From Oleispira sp036960605 (GTDB lineage: Bacteria > Pseudomonadota > Gammaproteobacteria > Pseudomonadales > Oceanobacteraceae): DNA of 64,000 nt. Position 1 is the first letter of the stretch. Every line of letters starts with the position of its first letter. The notes beneath the pieces are model-generated. The model ran no database searches and was not told where the DNA came from. It saw only the letters and a program-made list of their open reading frames with translations. Positions 35,483-45,261 of this stretch are shown here, one piece after another. Where the stretch lies: the NCBI GenBank assembly GCA_036960605.1, contig JBALXI010000025.1, forward strand, positions 6,137-70,136, written 5' to 3'. A program made the position numbers and the translations under genes.

Positions 35483-36268
35483 GTGTCGTTGAATATGACA
35501 ATACCTACTGATTTGAAACAGAGCTATTACGTTTTACACCGCAAGCCTTATCGAGAAAATAGTCAAATAATCGATTTATTGTGTGAAAAACAAGGACGTT
35601 TTTCAGCACTTTATCGAGTCAGTAAAAAACAGCCTGAGTTACAACCTTTCATTCCTTATCAGATGCAATTCTCGGGTCGCGGCGACTTAAAGTATTGCCA
35701 GCATGTTGAAATACACTATCCTGACTTCCAAATAGATGAAGGCGAATTCTTTAGCGGTAATCGTTTGCGGGGCAAGTGCCTGCAAGGTAAGAATCTTTAT
35801 TGTGGTTTTTATCTTAATGAATTGATCATGCGTTTAACTTGGAAGGATGAGCCGCAACAGGGTTTGTTTACCGTCTATCAGCAAACGTTACAGGGCTTAT
35901 TACTATTAGAAAGTGACCAGCAATCAGAGCCTTTCTTGCGTCGTTTTGAATTTCATTTATTAACCATTCTTGGCTATCAATATAACTGGCTGCAAGATAC
36001 CGACTGTCATGATATTCAGCCAGCACAATATTATAATTTTGATCCGGCGGCGGGATTCAAAGCACTCAATGTGGCAAACTATGGTCTCCATATCCCCAGC
36101 ACTCGTTCTAATACTGTTTTTTCGGGTGAGACAATCTTAGCCATTGCGGCAGATGACTGGCAGCATACAATGAGTTGGAAAGTTGCCAAGCAAATCGCTA
36201 GACTAGCCTTGCAGCCATTATTAGGGCATAAACCCCTAATGAGTCGCGCACTTTTTCAAACGTTATGA
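35483..36268 (+). CDS. recO: DNA repair protein RecO
   Basis: A 261-residue recombination mediator that helps RecR load RecA onto SSB-coated DNA. The N-terminal OB-fold region contains VLHRKPYRENSQIIDLL and QGRFSALYRV, typical of RecO, and the helical domain includes FLRRFEFHLLTILGYQ. No zinc-binding cysteine cluster is evident, as in many gammaproteobacterial RecO proteins. Translation may begin at GTG 35483 or ATG 35495. Confidence 0.9.
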   Translation: MSLNMTIPTDLKQSYYVLHRKPYRENSQIIDLLCEKQGRFSALYRVSKKQPELQPFIPYQMQFSGRGDLKYCQHVEIHYPDFQIDEGEFFSGNRLRGKCLQGKNLYCGFYLNELIMRLTWKDEPQQGLFTVYQQTLQGLLLLESDQQSEPFLRRFEFHLLTILGYQYNWLQDTDCHDIQPAQYYNFDPAAGFKALNVANYGLHIPSTRSNTVFSGETILAIAADDWQHTMSWKVAKQIARLALQPLLGHKPLMSRALFQTL

Positions 36269-36330
36269 ATACAATAACAAATACGATAAATTTTTCATTC
36301 AGCTAATTATAATTTTCAAAGGTGGCTATT

Positions 36331-37068
36331 GTGGCTAAAGCACGGGTTTTATTGGGTGTTAATATTGATCATGTAGCAACACTGCGTCAAGCGCGTGGAA
36401 CTCGCTACCCAGACCCCGTTCAGGCGGCTTTAATGGCAGAAGAAGCTGGAGCTGATGGTATTACCATTCATCCGCGAGAAGATCGACGTCATATTCAAAC
36501 CCGTGATGTGTATGTATTAAAAGAAACATTGAATACACGGATGAATTTAGAAATGGCTGTGACCGAAGCCATGCTGGAATTGGCTGAAGAGATCAAGCCT
36601 GAGCATTGCTGTTTAGTGCCTGAAAAGCGCGAAGAGTTGACGACCGAAGGGGGTCTTGATGTCGTCGGTAACGAAACAGCGATTAAAGCTGCATGTGATC
36701 GTTTAGCGGCGATTAATAGCGAAGCCTCATTATTTATTGATGCTGATAAAGCTCAAATCGATGCGTCTGTTCGTTGTGGTGCACCGGCGATTGAAATTCA
36801 TACTGGCGCTTATGCTGATGCGGAAACACGTCAACAGCAAGCGGTTGAGCTAGAGATATTAAAAGAAGGCATTGCTTACGCGCTTGAGCAGGGTTTAATT
36901 GTTAATGCTGGGCATGGTCTGCATTATCATAACGTAGAAGCCATTGCGGCGATTCCAGGTATCAATGAATTAAATATTGGTCACAGCATTATCGCTCGAG
37001 CTGTTTTTGTTGGCCTTAAAAATGCCGTTAAAGAAATGCGTGAGTTAATTCGATTAGCTCAATCGTAG
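36331..37068 (+). CDS. pdxJ: Pyridoxine 5'-phosphate synthase PdxJ
   Basis: A 245-residue TIM-barrel enzyme that condenses 3-amino-2-oxopropyl phosphate with deoxyxylulose phosphate in vitamin B6 synthesis. LGVNIDHVATLRQARGTRYPDP, GITIHPREDRRHIQ and NAGHGLHYHNV are hallmark stretches. GTG 36331 has AAAGG eight bases upstream; GTG 36322 is too close to it. The stop overlaps the putative acpS start (TAGTG). Confidence 0.95.
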   Translation: MAKARVLLGVNIDHVATLRQARGTRYPDPVQAALMAEEAGADGITIHPREDRRHIQTRDVYVLKETLNTRMNLEMAVTEAMLELAEEIKPEHCCLVPEKREELTTEGGLDVVGNETAIKAACDRLAAINSEASLFIDADKAQIDASVRCGAPAIEIHTGAYADAETRQQQAVELEILKEGIAYALEQGLIVNAGHGLHYHNVEAIAAIPGINELNIGHSIIARAVFVGLKNAVKEMRELIRLAQS

Positions 37069-37508
37069 TGTTTGATAATGCGGTCACTGAAGGTGCAATA
37101 GTTAAGGCTATGGATAAAGGCATCGTTAAAGGCATCGTTAAAGGAATAGGCACTGATCTACTTGACCAGAGACGTATTGCTAAGCTTGTCGAGAAGAATA
37201 ATGAGCGTTTTTCGCAAAGGATTTTAACACCCCAAGAATTACTGCTTTGGGGTGAAAAAGGTCGTAGCGTTAATTTCTTAGCCAAGCGCTTTGCCGCCAA
37301 AGAAGCTATTTCAAAAGCCCTCGGGACAGGTATTGCTCAAGGAATAGGATTTCAACAAATGAATATTTATTCTGATAGCTTGGGCAAACCGGTGGTAGAG
37401 CTTTCGGGGGAGGCTTTAGTTAGGGCTAATGCTTTGGCTGGTGATCAGGTCTTATTAAGTTTGAGTGATGAAGGCGAAATGATTCTCGCCTTTGCTGTCT
37501 TAACTTAA
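37068..37508 (+). CDS. acpS: Holo-[acyl-carrier-protein] synthase AcpS
   Basis: Transfers phosphopantetheine from CoA to acyl carrier protein. The metal-binding Asp is in GIGTDLLDQRRI and the Glu in RFAAKEAISKALGTG. At 146 residues it is about 20 longer than usual: an extra N-terminal stretch includes the short repeat GIVKGIVKGIG, encoded by a 12-base tandem DNA repeat. The start is therefore uncertain. GTG 37068 overlaps the pdxJ stop; ATG 37110 would shorten the extension but has a poorly spaced ribosome binding site. Confidence 0.88.
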   Translation: MFDNAVTEGAIVKAMDKGIVKGIVKGIGTDLLDQRRIAKLVEKNNERFSQRILTPQELLLWGEKGRSVNFLAKRFAAKEAISKALGTGIAQGIGFQQMNIYSDSLGKPVVELSGEALVRANALAGDQVLLSLSDEGEMILAFAVLT

Positions 37509-37529
37509 GTATCACTTGCTAGAGGTTCC

Positions 37530-40385
37530 TTAGGCTATTTCCGAGACCTGGGCTCTTAACTTTTCTTGCCATGAATTTTCTTGTGCCCACTGCTGCAAGC
37601 GAATGATCGATTCAATCGCTTGTTGATAAAGAATTTCGCAATCCACAAGCGGTTGGTTCTTAAGGCCTGTTTCTAGTTGTTCTAACGTATGCATTAAGCA
37701 CGGTGTGCCGCAATAACGAGTAGCTCCGTGAATTTTGTGGATACTTTCAAGCAACAGTTCTTGTTGCTGTCCTTGCCACAGGCTCTGTATTTGTGGAAGA
37801 TCATCGGTTAAGCCTTCAAGTAGCATACTAAACATATCAATGGCGAGGTCGAGCTTGTTGTTCGCCATGCGCATTGCATATCTAGAATCGAAGGTTAGGC
37901 AGTCGCTATCTTGATCTTCTAGCTCGACAGTAGCGTCGGTTGATATTCGTTTCGCATAGGGTTTTATTTTATTGGCGAGTATAGGATGGCTATTGCTCTC
38001 ACAATGAAATCCTGTCCAGCGTTCAATACACTGCATTAATTGGTCATTATTAATGGGCTTGGTTTGATAATCGTTCATGCCCACTTTTAAAATATTATCT
38101 TTCTCATCAGAAATAGCGTGGGCGGTTAGCGCGATAATTGGCAGCTCTTTAGACGTCTTTTTCAAGCGAATTAATTGGGTAGCTTCTAGGCCGCTCATGC
38201 CCGGCATTTGGATGTCCATAAAAATCATATCGATATCATGCTGTTCAAGTTCTAATAGCGCTTGAGGGCCCGAATCAGCAGCGATGACTTTAATCCCCAT
38301 GTCTTCTAATAACACCGTCACCAGTTTAAGGTTTGCTTCGTTATCATCGACCGCCAAAATTGTGGGTGCAGGCATTTGAATACGATTGTCATTACTGTTG
38401 GCGGAGCTTAATTCAATATCTAGGCTTGTACATAGCGTAGAGAATAATTTTCTTCCTTGTAGAGGCTTGGCTAAACATTGGTAGGCCCCAAGCGTTTGGG
38501 CGTATTCTAGCTCTTCTGAAATGGCACTGTTTACCAACGCAATGATAGGAATGTTATAGCTATTAACCTGCTTAAATAACTTAGCCGTCTTATCTTGGTA
38601 CAGCTCTTTACGGCTCAAGCCAATAATGACCGCGCTAGCAGGATCGCCATTTTGATGTTTACGCAACAATGACTGCAGTAATATATCGCTATTATCGGTA
38701 TCGCTATAACGCACATGCCATTGTTCTAATAAGTGGGTAATGCTTAAGCGGGTAGAAGACGAGGATTCCATGATCAGTATTTGCTGACCTTTGAGCTCCA
38801 GCATTGACAGCGTTTGCTGTGGTGATTTCTTCAGCGTAACAGAAAAAGAAAAAGTGGCGCCTTCTCCTTCAGCGCTTTGTACGCCAATATCTCCTTGCAT
38901 TGCTTTCACCAGGTGTTGGCTAATAACAAGACCTAAACCGGTGCCGCCATACTGACGAGTTGTACTGGAGTCTGCTTGGCTAAAGGCTCGAAAGAGCTTA
39001 TCTTTTTGTTCGTCGTTTAAACCAATGCCAGTATCTGTAATCTCAAACTTCACACTCGCTTGATTAATATTTTCATCTTCGATGAGAACGCGTACGGTAA
39101 TATTTCCGCGAGGCGTAAATTTAATCGCATTAGAGATTAAGTTAGTAAGTACTTGTTTTATACGCAGTGGGTCGCCGCTTAAAAACTGCGGTACGTCTGA
39201 ATAAATTAAGCTAACAAGCTCGAGGGACTTTTTATGCGCTTCAGGGGCATTGATCGTTAATACATCTTCGAGTACTTCGCGAACATTAAAATCAATATTT
39301 TCTAATACCAGCTTTCCGGCATCAATTTTTGATAAATCGAGAATGTCATTAATGATTGTCAGTAGGCCGTTAGCCGATTTTTCAATGGTATTTAGGTGGT
39401 CTGTTTTACGCTGATCACTTTGGTCTTTTAATAGAATGCGAGTGAAGCCTAATATACCATTTAGGGGGGTGCGGATTTCGTGACTGATATTGGTTAAAAA
39501 TTCCGATTTTATACGGCTTACTTCCAAAGCTTCTTTGCGGGCTATGTTTAATTCAATATTTTGAATTTCAATGTTGTCTAGCGTTTCTCTAATGTCATGG
39601 GTCGCTTGCTCAATATTTTGCTGATGTTCTGTTTTTGTACGTTGAATCGCAATCGCCATCGCATTGATGCCAGACGCTAACGTTTGAAATTCATCTCCGC
39701 TATTAACATGGACTCGAGTATCAATCTTTCCATCACTAATCGCATCAACGCAGTCCACCATGTCTTGGATCGGGTTGGATATATTACGGCTCATTCGAAT
39801 CGCCAGAATTAGGCATAAAATAAGCGTTGCCAGTACCGTTGCAATACTGGTTGCTAGGTGTTGATATTTATCAATTTGAGTATTAGAAAGTGATAGCTCA
39901 ATTTCAACCCAGCCTAATAAATTGTTATCAATGTTTTGTTGCTGATAGAGAGGCTCAGCAATGCCTTCGGTTAAATCAATATTCTGTGTAAAAATAGGCG
40001 CTCGAATACGGATGCTGGTATTGGTGGTAGAAAGCTGTAGTTGGCCGTTCTTGAATTGAGTATTACCAATAAAATTGGTAATCATTTTAGGTCCTGCGTG
40101 GGCTAATACGATGCCGTCTTTATTCAGGATTCTAGCCGCGCGCATGTCCCGCTCTTCTAATAAGTTGTTGGCGAGGTTTTGTAGTAGTCGGTTATTGCCC
40201 GATATGACACTGTATTCACTGGTAGGCGCGGCTTGTTTAGCAATGGCTAAGCCTCGCTCTTGCAATAAAAGGTCAAGATCACTCATGCGCTGAATGATGA
40301 AGAAACCGCCTAAAAATATCGATACAATAAGGCCGGGTAATAGTACCAAGCCAAGAATTCGATTTTGTAACTTCCAGTTTTTCAT
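37530..40385 (-). CDS. barA: Hybrid sensor histidine kinase BarA/GacS
   Basis: A 951-residue membrane kinase of the Gac/Csr pathway that phosphorylates the UvrY/GacA regulator. N-terminal membrane helix (about 10-30), periplasmic sensor, second helix (about 180-195), and HAMP. The histidine kinase core has NISHEIRTPLNGILG (His near 301), NLISNAIKFTPRG and GTGLGLVISQHL. A degenerate receiver-like segment lies at about 540-660, then a true receiver (VDDNEANLKLV; phospho-acceptor in IFMDIQMPGMSG near 720) and an Hpt domain (HKIHGATRYCG, His near 883). It is divergent from cysM, as in pseudomonads. Confidence 0.92.
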   Translation of the reverse strand: MKNWKLQNRILGLVLLPGLIVSIFLGGFFIIQRMSDLDLLLQERGLAIAKQAAPTSEYSVISGNNRLLQNLANNLLEERDMRAARILNKDGIVLAHAGPKMITNFIGNTQFKNGQLQLSTTNTSIRIRAPIFTQNIDLTEGIAEPLYQQQNIDNNLLGWVEIELSLSNTQIDKYQHLATSIATVLATLILCLILAIRMSRNISNPIQDMVDCVDAISDGKIDTRVHVNSGDEFQTLASGINAMAIAIQRTKTEHQQNIEQATHDIRETLDNIEIQNIELNIARKEALEVSRIKSEFLTNISHEIRTPLNGILGFTRILLKDQSDQRKTDHLNTIEKSANGLLTIINDILDLSKIDAGKLVLENIDFNVREVLEDVLTINAPEAHKKSLELVSLIYSDVPQFLSGDPLRIKQVLTNLISNAIKFTPRGNITVRVLIEDENINQASVKFEITDTGIGLNDEQKDKLFRAFSQADSSTTRQYGGTGLGLVISQHLVKAMQGDIGVQSAEGEGATFSFSVTLKKSPQQTLSMLELKGQQILIMESSSSTRLSITHLLEQWHVRYSDTDNSDILLQSLLRKHQNGDPASAVIIGLSRKELYQDKTAKLFKQVNSYNIPIIALVNSAISEELEYAQTLGAYQCLAKPLQGRKLFSTLCTSLDIELSSANSNDNRIQMPAPTILAVDDNEANLKLVTVLLEDMGIKVIAADSGPQALLELEQHDIDMIFMDIQMPGMSGLEATQLIRLKKTSKELPIIALTAHAISDEKDNILKVGMNDYQTKPINNDQLMQCIERWTGFHCESNSHPILANKIKPYAKRISTDATVELEDQDSDCLTFDSRYAMRMANNKLDLAIDMFSMLLEGLTDDLPQIQSLWQGQQQELLLESIHKIHGATRYCGTPCLMHTLEQLETGLKNQPLVDCEILYQQAIESIIRLQQWAQENSWQEKLRAQVSEIA

Positions 40386-40594
40386 GCTTTATCCATTCTT
40401 AAACAATATTTCTTATTTTTGTCAGGTTTATCGACAGGTGTCTTAGTAAAACTTTCACAAATGCGAAATAAACGATTGAGTATAAGTAAATTTCGAATCG
40501 ATATTACAATTCAGATAGAATCAGGATTAGAATCCATTGCTTTATTATATGTAATATTATTATTGCCATTATTTGTTAACAATAGGACGCACTT

Positions 40595-41491
40595 GTGACC
40601 CACATTGTATACCCAACTATTGATGCATGCATCGGTCAGACGCCTTTAGTTCGCTTACAGCGCTTAAATGAAGGCAGTAGCAACACGATTTTGTTGAAGC
40701 TAGAAGGGAATAACCCTGCGGGTTCAGTAAAAGATCGTGCTGCGTTGAGCATGATTGTAAAGGCTGAACAAAGGGGCCTTATCCACCCAGGTGATACGCT
40801 CATCGAAGCGACCAGTGGTAATACCGGTATTGCATTAGCGATGGTTGCCGCGATTAAAGGCTATCGAATGGTTCTGATAATGCCTGATAACCTCAGTATG
40901 GAACGTCGCTGGGCGATGCTAGCTTACGGTGCTGAGTTAATTTTAGTGACCAAAGAACAAGGTATGGAAGGCGCAAGAGATCTAGCGCTGAGTATGGAAG
41001 CCGAAGCAAAGGGCAAGGTACTCAATCAATTTGGTAACGATGATAACCCACTAGCCCACTTCGAGACCACAGGGCCTGAAATCTGGCAGCAAACACAGGG
41101 CCAGATAACGCATTTTGTCAGTGCTATGGGTACTACGGGAACCATTATGGGGACATCGCGTTTCTTAAAAGAGCAACGTGACGATATTCAAATTATCGGC
41201 TTGCAGCCTCAAGAAGGCGCGAGCATTCCTGGTATTCGCCGTTGGCCTAAAGAGTATATGCCCACTATTTTTGATGCCAGTCGTGTCGATCAGGTTATTG
41301 ATATCAGTCAGCAAGACGCCGAGCAAACGATGAAGGCGTTGGCGACGAAGGAAGGTATTTTTTGTGGCGTCTCTTCGGGAGGTTCGGTTGCCGGTGCCTT
41401 GCAACTGAGTGCGCAGGTCGAAAATGCCACAATTGTTGCGATTATCTGTGACCGGGGTGATCGCTATCTATCGACCGGTGTATTTTCTTAG
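40595..41491 (+). CDS. cysM: Cysteine synthase B
   Basis: A 298-residue PLP enzyme that makes cysteine from O-acetylserine and sulfide or thiosulfate. The PLP lysine is in NPAGSVKDRAA; TSGNTGIALA binds the substrate carboxylate, and GTTGTIMGTSRFL binds the PLP phosphate. Shorter insertions and the GIRRWPKEYMP stretch favour CysM over CysK. GTG start at 40595 with AATAGGA upstream. O-acetylserine would come from CysE, also in this window. Confidence 0.93.
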   Translation: MTHIVYPTIDACIGQTPLVRLQRLNEGSSNTILLKLEGNNPAGSVKDRAALSMIVKAEQRGLIHPGDTLIEATSGNTGIALAMVAAIKGYRMVLIMPDNLSMERRWAMLAYGAELILVTKEQGMEGARDLALSMEAEAKGKVLNQFGNDDNPLAHFETTGPEIWQQTQGQITHFVSAMGTTGTIMGTSRFLKEQRDDIQIIGLQPQEGASIPGIRRWPKEYMPTIFDASRVDQVIDISQQDAEQTMKALATKEGIFCGVSSGGSVAGALQLSAQVENATIVAIICDRGDRYLSTGVFS

Positions 41492-41577
41492 CGGCTATTA
41501 GTTACTTAAGCTGGGTCGCTTATTAAGCGAGTCTACTGATAAGCTATGTTAAAAAATGTAAGGGCGATTGAATTCAT

Positions 41578-41583
41578 TATAAT
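41578..41583 (+). promoter_or_regulatory. Possible -10 box of the rlmD-relA-mazG operon
   Basis: A perfect TATAAT lies 41 bases upstream of the rlmD start. No good -35 box is visible at the right distance, so it may be a weak or activated promoter. Confidence 0.35.
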
Positions 41584-41624
41584 TGCCCCCATCTAACCGC
41601 AAACGCTTAATTTTGTAGGCCAAC

Positions 41625-43049
41625 GTGAATAAAACACTGACTTTAACCGTGCATGACCTTGCATCGGATGGACACGGCATAGCGCGCTCTGGGCGCGACG
41701 TCTATTTTATCCCGGGAGCTTTACCTGGGGAAACCGTCGTCGCACAAATGCTCGAGCGTAAGCGTAAAATATGGTTTTGCCGCCTAGTATCAATTGAACA
41801 AGTCAGTGAACATCGTATAGAACCGGCTTGCCCTCATTATAAACGCTGTGGTGGTTGTGATTTACAGCACCTTGATTATCCGCAACAAGTTGTGCTTAAA
41901 CAGCAGCGAGTCGCCCGAGAATTGAGCCGCCAAGGTATTGAAGTGGCTCAGTGGGATGCCCCTCTTATCGCTGAAGACCAGCAATGGCATTACCGTCGCC
42001 GTGCGCGCTTAGGCATTCATTACAATAAATCAAATCAAGAGGTCTCTGTCGGTTTTCGTGAAAACAGCAGTAAACACTTAACCAATATTGATGTCTGCCC
42101 AGTCTTAGTAGAGCACCGCGCATTAGACTGGAAGGCTTGGCGTCAGCGCTTGATTCAGCTTGAAGGCATTGCCCGCTTTACTCATATTGAAGTATTACAA
42201 GCCAGCGAGCGTTTGGTTTTAGTCTTTCGGGTATTGAAAAAGCTCACTGAAAACGATCGCCAGAGACTGCAAGGTTGGGCGACGGAATTAGAGATCGACA
42301 TCTATATTCGTCCCGACGATGAGCAGCCAGTAGAGGCTGTGAATGAAGTGATCAGTCCACTAACTCATAATGTGCTGGGACATGACTTGACCATTCATCC
42401 TGATTATTTTGTCCAGGTGAATAATACAATCAATCAATTAATGGTGGCTGAAGCCAAAGCTTGGTTAGCGCCGGAGCCGGGTTCTCATGTTTGGGATCTG
42501 TTTGCCGGCCATGGTAATTTTTCGGTGCCGTTAGCCGAAAATGCCATTGTCGATGCGGTAGAAGTCAGTGATGAGATGGTGCGTGCCATTGAGCTGCATG
42601 CACAGCAATTGTGCACCGCAACGGATACCTCGACCAGCAAAAGCGAACGTGGGCTTATTGCGCACAAAGTTGATTTGTCGAATAGCGACAGTCTCAGTAA
42701 ATTGCCTGATCCTGACTATGTCTTATTAGACCCACCCCGTGCGGGTGCAAGTGCCTGCATGGATGAGCTAATTAAGCGAAAAGCCAAGCGTATGGTTTAT
42801 GTATCATGCGATCCAGCAACGTTGGCACGAGACTTGAAAACACTTAGCGATGATTTTGAGGTGTCACGAATTACAATTCTAGACATGTTCCCTCATACCC
42901 ATCATATCGAAACTATGGTGTTATTAGTGCCGGTCAGTAAAAGTACACAGGGCCGTAAGAAGTTGATGAACGACAAGTTGAAAACCCGAGCAAATACTCA
43001 GAGCAAAGCCAAAGAGAAAGGAGCATCTCGTGGTAAAAGTAAGAGATGA
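41625..43049 (+). CDS. rlmD: 23S rRNA (uracil-1939-C5) methyltransferase RlmD
   Basis: A 474-residue SAM-dependent methyltransferase. An N-terminal TRAM domain (LTLTVHDLASDGHGIARSG) is followed by the Fe-S cluster cysteines in CPHYKRCGGCDLQH. The SAM-binding segment is VWDLFAGHGNFSVPLA and the catalytic cysteine lies in MVYVSCDPATLARDL. GTG start with GTAGG upstream. The lysine-rich last 20 residues are encoded over the relA start region (overlap of about 20 bases). Confidence 0.92.
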   Translation: MNKTLTLTVHDLASDGHGIARSGRDVYFIPGALPGETVVAQMLERKRKIWFCRLVSIEQVSEHRIEPACPHYKRCGGCDLQHLDYPQQVVLKQQRVARELSRQGIEVAQWDAPLIAEDQQWHYRRRARLGIHYNKSNQEVSVGFRENSSKHLTNIDVCPVLVEHRALDWKAWRQRLIQLEGIARFTHIEVLQASERLVLVFRVLKKLTENDRQRLQGWATELEIDIYIRPDDEQPVEAVNEVISPLTHNVLGHDLTIHPDYFVQVNNTINQLMVAEAKAWLAPEPGSHVWDLFAGHGNFSVPLAENAIVDAVEVSDEMVRAIELHAQQLCTATDTSTSKSERGLIAHKVDLSNSDSLSKLPDPDYVLLDPPRAGASACMDELIKRKAKRMVYVSCDPATLARDLKTLSDDFEVSRITILDMFPHTHHIETMVLLVPVSKSTQGRKKLMNDKLKTRANTQSKAKEKGASRGKSKR

Positions 43050-45261
43050 TCAACCTTTAAAGCATGACGGTAAAGTAAACGTCGATGCCTGGTTGGACAA
43101 AATATGCACTGAAGCGGATATTCTTGAGCCTGAGAAACTGCGTCATGCCCTCGTCGTTGCTAAGATTATTGCCGAGGATGCGGTAGAAAATAGCACGTTC
43201 TGGACCATCGATAGCGCTCAGATGGGGCTTGAAATGGCCCAGATTCTGGCTGAATTGCAGTTGGATGAAGCGTCGATATTAGCCGCTATTTTATACCGAG
43301 CGGTGCGAGAAGGGCGTTTATCTTTAGCCCAAGTTCGTAAAGACTTTGATGATGAAGTTGCGACCCTAATTGAAGGGGTGTTGCGTATGGCTGCGATAAG
43401 CGCAATTCAGAACCCTTCTGAAGAGGCCGTCTTAGGCCAGCGCGAAGCACAAGTCGATAACCTGCGCAAAATGCTGGTTTCCATGATTGATGATGTGCGT
43501 GTCGCGCTGATTAAATTAGCGGAAAGAACAGCCGCGATTCGAGCAGTAAAAGATGCACCTGAAGAAAAGCGCATAAAAGTTGCTCGTGAAGTTTTCAATA
43601 TTTATGCCCCATTGGCGCATCGCTTAGGCATTGGGCATTTAAAATGGGAATTAGAAGATGTTTCTTTTCGCTACTTAGAGCCGCTTCCTTATCAAAAAAT
43701 CGCCACCTTATTGGATGAAAAACGCTTAGCGCGTCAGGATTATATTGCTGACGTGGTTAAGACGCTCACCGGTGAATTAGAAAAAGCCGGCATTGAGTGC
43801 GAAGTGAACGGTCGTGCTAAGCATATTTACAGTATTTGCCGCAAAATGAAACGGAAGAATATTGAATTCTCGCAAGTGTATGATGTGCGCGCTGTGCGAG
43901 TTTTGGTGCCTACGTTACGTGATTGTTATGGCGCTTTAGGCATCATACATTCGTTATGGCGACATATTCCTCATGAGTTTGATGACTACATTGCCAACCC
44001 GAAAGAAAATGGTTATCAGTCTTTGCATACGGCAGTGATTGGGCCTGAGGGTAAGGGCATGGAGGTGCAAATACGGACCCAAGAAATGCATGAAGATGCA
44101 GAGCTTGGCGTTTGTGCGCATTGGAAGTACAAAGGCACCGATACCAATGAAAAAGATCAGGCTTACGAACAAAAAATTGCTTGGTTACGCCAGGTTGTTG
44201 AGTGGCATGAAGAAATTGGAGACTTGCCTGAATTAATGAGCGACTTACGTTCGGATATTAATCCTGATCGTATTTATGTCTTTACCCCAGAAGGCCATGT
44301 GGTTGATTTACCGCCGAGTGCGACGTCGGTTGATTTTGCTTACCGTGTTCATACTGAAATTGGACACCGTACCCGCGGAGCCAAAGTCAATGGCCGCATC
44401 GTACCGCTAACGTATAAGTTAAAGACGGGTGAGCAGGTAGAAATTTTAACCAGTAAAGAAGCCCGTCCTAGTCGTGATTGGATGAATCAAGATTCAGGCT
44501 ACATTAATACTGCTCGAGCGCGTGCAAAAGTAGCGCACTGGTTTAAATTACAAGCGAAAGATACCAATCAAGAAGAAGGGCGTCAGCTGCTAATGCGTGA
44601 ATTGGATCGTCTGGATTTGGCGCGTATGCCGTTATCCGATGTCGCGACGGCCATGAATATGAAAAATGCGGAAGATTTATTTGCCGCAATCGGTGCTGGA
44701 GATGTACGCCTTGGGCAAGTCGTCAGTTATCTCTCGCGTCAAACCGATATCAAACAATCACAACAAGAATTACCGTTATTAAAAACCCCTAGCGTCGCCA
44801 GCAATAATGACATATCGATTCAAGGTGTTGGCCACTTACTGACTCAAATAGCGCAGTGTTGTAAGCCGGTGCCTGGAGATGATATCTCGGGTTATGTGAC
44901 GCTTGGACGTGGTGTGAGTGTGCACCGCCAAGATTGTGAAAATCTAATGCATCATGATATGACCGAGCCGCAGAGGATTCTTGAAGTCAGCTGGGGTGGG
45001 AAAGTCAGCCAGATGTATCCGGTTGATATCGATATTAGTGCTTATGATCGTACCGGTTTATTACGGGATGTCAGTTTAGTATTGGCTGATAGTGGGGTTA
45101 ATGTCGTGGCCGTGAATACGCGCTCGGATCAAAAAGATCATTTGGCCAATATGCAAATTACGGTAGAGATCGATAGTTTATCGAAATTAGGCCGTGTTCT
45201 TAATAAGCTTAACCAGCTGCCTAATGTATTAACCGTGCGTCGTTCTCGCAACCATGGATAA
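43030..45261 (+). CDS. relA: GTP pyrophosphokinase RelA
   Basis: A 743-residue ribosome-associated (p)ppGpp synthetase of the stringent response. The N-terminal HD region is degenerate (AAILYRAVREGRLS where SpoT-type proteins have an HD-ED motif), so hydrolase activity is probably absent, as in E. coli RelA. The synthetase domain includes RAVRVLVPTLRDCYGALG and NPKENGYQSLHTAVIG. TGS (IYVFTPEGHVVDLP) and C-terminal ACT (DRTGLLRDVSLVL) domains follow. Its GTG start overlaps rlmD but has AAGGAG eight bases upstream. Confidence 0.95.
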   Translation: MVKVRDDQPLKHDGKVNVDAWLDKICTEADILEPEKLRHALVVAKIIAEDAVENSTFWTIDSAQMGLEMAQILAELQLDEASILAAILYRAVREGRLSLAQVRKDFDDEVATLIEGVLRMAAISAIQNPSEEAVLGQREAQVDNLRKMLVSMIDDVRVALIKLAERTAAIRAVKDAPEEKRIKVAREVFNIYAPLAHRLGIGHLKWELEDVSFRYLEPLPYQKIATLLDEKRLARQDYIADVVKTLTGELEKAGIECEVNGRAKHIYSICRKMKRKNIEFSQVYDVRAVRVLVPTLRDCYGALGIIHSLWRHIPHEFDDYIANPKENGYQSLHTAVIGPEGKGMEVQIRTQEMHEDAELGVCAHWKYKGTDTNEKDQAYEQKIAWLRQVVEWHEEIGDLPELMSDLRSDINPDRIYVFTPEGHVVDLPPSATSVDFAYRVHTEIGHRTRGAKVNGRIVPLTYKLKTGEQVEILTSKEARPSRDWMNQDSGYINTARARAKVAHWFKLQAKDTNQEEGRQLLMRELDRLDLARMPLSDVATAMNMKNAEDLFAAIGAGDVRLGQVVSYLSRQTDIKQSQQELPLLKTPSVASNNDISIQGVGHLLTQIAQCCKPVPGDDISGYVTLGRGVSVHRQDCENLMHHDMTEPQRILEVSWGGKVSQMYPVDIDISAYDRTGLLRDVSLVLADSGVNVVAVNTRSDQKDHLANMQITVEIDSLSKLGRVLNKLNQLPNVLTVRRSRNHG

